Assembly (NCBI RefSeq): GCF_000425945.1
Contig: NZ_KE384482.1
Span: forward strand, 1-64,000
Source of the DNA: Candidatus Solirubrobacter pratensis
GTDB taxonomy: Bacteria; Actinomycetota; Thermoleophilia; Solirubrobacterales; Solirubrobacteraceae
DNA length: 64,000 bases
Direction of reading: 5' to 3'
Shown: positions 62,188 to 64,000 of the stretch, piece by piece
How positions within the stretch are numbered: position 1 is the first letter of the stretch
Layout of the letters: each line of letters begins with the position of its first letter
The notes under the pieces: model-generated
What the model saw: only the letters and a program-made list of their open reading frames with translations
What the model was told of the DNA's origin: nothing
Databases searched by the model: none
Made by a program: the position numbers and the translations under genes

Positions 62188-64000
62188 TCAGCCGTTGTCC
62201 AGCGCGAGCGCGAGCTCCCGCCGGGAGCTCGCGCCGAGCTTGCGCAGCACGCTTCCGAGCTTGATCTCGATCGCCTTCGGCGTCACGAACAGCTCCTGCG
62301 CGATGTCGCGCTCGGCCCGGCCGGCGGCGGCGAGCGCGGCGACGCGCCGCTCGGTCTCCGTGAGCGCCCCCACGCCGCGCGGCGTGGCGGCGGACGGCTC
62401 GACGCCGACGATCGGCATCTCGGCGCGGATCTCGCGCAGCAGCCGCTCGGCGCCGCACACCTCCGCCAGCGCGTGCGCGCGTGTGAGCGGCTCCCGGGCG
62501 TAGTCGGGACGGCCCGCCTTGCGGCGCGCGACGGCGAGCGCGTGCAAGGACTTGGCCAGCTCCAGCCGCGCGGGCGCCCGCGAGACCAGCTCGACGGCCT
62601 CCTCGAGGCGCTCGATCCCCTCGACGCCCTCGAGCGTGCCGAGCACGCGCAGCGAGCGCGCGACGGTGCTCGGCGCACCCCAGTCGCGCGCACGGTCGAG
62701 CTCCTCCGCCGCCAGCTCGTGCGCCTTGCGGCGGACGCCCTGCGCATGCAGCGCGATCGCCTGCTGGGAGGCCCAGCGCGCCGCCGCCGGATTGCGGTGA
62801 TGGGCGAAACGGCGCGCGTACTCGCCGGCCACCTCGACCGCCTGCTCCCAGCGCTGTTCGGCGATCAACAGCTCCAGCCGCGTGTTGCACCAGTAGCGCG
62901 CGCCGTCGGACAGGTCGCCCTGCTCGGGCCCGCGCGCCAGCGCCTCGCGCGCTCCGGCGAGATCGCCGCGCTCGATCAGCGTGGCGCCGAGGATCGCGGC
63001 GTTCCACTGCAGCGTGTCGGCGCCATAGCCCCAGCGCTCGGCCTGGTCGAACGCGGTCCGGGTGAGCTCCTCCGCGTCGATCAGGTCGCCGCGCCAGGAG
63101 AGCGTGAAGCCGCGCCAGAGGTAGACGCCGGTGACCTGGTAGAGCGAGCCGCGGCGGTGCGCGTCGGCCATCGCCGCGTCGAAGATCGCCAGCGCCTCGT
63201 CGCGGTCGCCGACGATCAGCGGATGCGCCGCGGCGAGCGTGAGCAGGTTGGCGTCGTCCTCCAGCAGCTCGCCGCCCGCGAGCGCCTGCATGCCGAGCCG
63301 CACGCACTCGTCGACGTGGCCCCCGCCGTAGGCCCAGAAGATCGCGGCCATCGCGCCCATCTTCCGCTGGCCCGGGGTGCGCAGGGGCATGTGCCGGTAG
63401 GGCACCGTGCGCTCGGCCTCGTCCCAGCCGAGCGCGCCGAACAGCACGCCGGTGAGTGCGAACGCCTCCAGGCCGAGGCGGTCGTCCTCGCGCTCGGGCG
63501 GAAGCGCCGCGGCGGCCTCGCGCGCGACGGCGGCGCCCTCCTTCGGCGAGGACGTGAACAGCAGCGCGCGGCCGAGCGAGTTCGCCGCGGAGACGCGCAG
63601 GTCCAGGTCGTCGCCCAGCGCGTCGTAGGCCTGGCGCAGGTGCTGCGCCGCCTCGGGGCCGCGCGTGAGCGTCTCCACGCGGCCGAGGTCGAGCAGCAGG
63701 CGCGGGCGCGCGTCGGGCAGGGGCGGCTCCTCCAGCGCGCGCTGCAGGTAGGCGCGCGCGCTGTCGACCGCGCCGCGCAGCATCGCGTCGTTGCCGGCCT
63801 CGCACAGCAGGCGCGCGACCTCGGGATCGCCGCGGCGCGGCGTCTGCAGCAGCTGCTGGGCGATCTGATCCTGCGAGGCGCCGGCGTCGCGCAGCACGGC
63901 CGCCGCCCTGGCGTGCAGCAGCTCGCGCTCGCCCGGCGGCAGCTCGTGGTAGATCGCGTCGCGCACCAGCGGGTGGACGAAGCCCGGGGGCGGCTCCCGG
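62188..64000 (-). CDS. LAL-type LuxR-family transcriptional regulator (5' end outside window)
   Basis: At least 604 residues are visible; the gene enters from beyond 64000. The first visible part, GFVHPLVRDAIYHELPP, is the end of the ATP-binding domain. A long TPR-like helical region follows (RARAAAVLRDAG to RLLREIRAEMP), and the last 65 residues form a LuxR HTH: LTETERRVAALAAAGRAERDIAQELFVTPKAIEIKLGSVLRKLG. Such regulators act on nearby or distant catabolic or antibiotic genes. Frame and motifs are intact, in contrast to the decayed gene at 28256. The inducer is unknown. Confidence 0.88.
   Translation of the reverse strand, partial: REPPPGFVHPLVRDAIYHELPPGERELLHARAAAVLRDAGASQDQIAQQLLQTPRRGDPEVARLLCEAGNDAMLRGAVDSARAYLQRALEEPPLPDARPRLLLDLGRVETLTRGPEAAQHLRQAYDALGDDLDLRVSAANSLGRALLFTSSPKEGAAVAREAAAALPPEREDDRLGLEAFALTGVLFGALGWDEAERTVPYRHMPLRTPGQRKMGAMAAIFWAYGGGHVDECVRLGMQALAGGELLEDDANLLTLAAAHPLIVGDRDEALAIFDAAMADAHRRGSLYQVTGVYLWRGFTLSWRGDLIDAEELTRTAFDQAERWGYGADTLQWNAAILGATLIERGDLAGAREALARGPEQGDLSDGARYWCNTRLELLIAEQRWEQAVEVAGEYARRFAHHRNPAAARWASQQAIALHAQGVRRKAHELAAEELDRARDWGAPSTVARSLRVLGTLEGVEGIERLEEAVELVSRAPARLELAKSLHALAVARRKAGRPDYAREPLTRAHALAEVCGAERLLREIRAEMPIVGVEPSAATPRGVGALTETERRVAALAAAGRAERDIAQELFVTPKAIEIKLGSVLRKLGASSRRELALALDNG

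Noticed and set aside
1..64000. Mobile elements, phage genes, tRNA or rRNA genes
   Set aside because: I found no transposase, integrase, phage structural gene, cloverleaf or ribosomal RNA sequence; coding style is uniform throughout.

Overview
The window looks like a chromosomal stretch of a very GC-rich actinobacterium. Gene density, many GTG/TTG starts, frequent 4-nt start/stop overlaps and several protein families (the small membrane protein at 102-524, the short conserved protein at 22621, the LAL regulators, the C-terminal secretion-associated domain of the GH3 enzyme) point towards the Thermoleophilia/Solirubrobacterales, but no rRNA or other marker is present, so this is an inference. 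I see no tRNA, rRNA, insertion sequence, integrase, phage gene or CRISPR array; the region reads as ordinary, mostly housekeeping and accessory chromosome.

Layout. 1-10.4 kb: an AraC-type regulator, an ArsR (DUF5937, frameshifted)-MFS exporter pair, a terpenoid-cyclase-like protein, YebC, an alpha/beta hydrolase, then a plus-strand run of phosphomannomutase, metallo-beta-lactamase-fold hydrolase and CPA1 Na+/H+ antiporter. 10.5-23 kb: an FAD oxidoreductase/polyprenyl-type glycosyltransferase pair, a two-gene proline catabolism operon (proline dehydrogenase and P5C dehydrogenase), a metallophosphoesterase, a class III-type alcohol dehydrogenase, an M19 dipeptidase, a HAD protein, and the PLP synthase genes pdxS-pdxT with a histidine phosphatase. 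22.9-28.8 kb: an RpiR regulator with beta-phosphoglucomutase and a GH65 disaccharide phosphorylase (phosphorolytic use of a glucose disaccharide), rfbC, gluQ, and the decayed remains of a large LuxR-family (LAL) regulator.

29.4-34.8 kb is a tightly overlapping five-gene minus-strand operon: small membrane protein, tail-anchored coiled-coil protein, GT-C-like membrane protein, isoaspartyl peptidase, second coiled-coil protein. Its tail-anchored coiled-coil protein has a paralogue at 40.1-41.4 kb with the same N-terminal domain. 35-39 kb holds a GntR/EamA pair with two palindromic GntR-type operators, an SDR and an ATP-dependent DNA ligase. 42.7-50.6 kb encodes two large secreted glycoside hydrolases (multidomain GH3 and a glucodextranase-like GH15), probably acting together on an extracellular alpha- or mixed glucan.

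50.7-60.1 kb is a signalling block: a PP2C-type response regulator, a CHASE3 histidine kinase and an Rcp1-like response regulator run with minimal overlaps into two CrcB fluoride-channel subunits, a protein with three DUF190 repeats and a PQQ-type sugar-dehydrogenase lipoprotein; a STAS antagonist is divergent, and a GGDEF-EAL protein is convergent with it. The window closes with a PPOX-fold protein, an FAD-linked oxidoreductase and a second, apparently intact LAL regulator that runs off the right edge. A related hairpin-forming repeat occurs at both ends of the window, each time just after the stop codon of a minus-strand gene.
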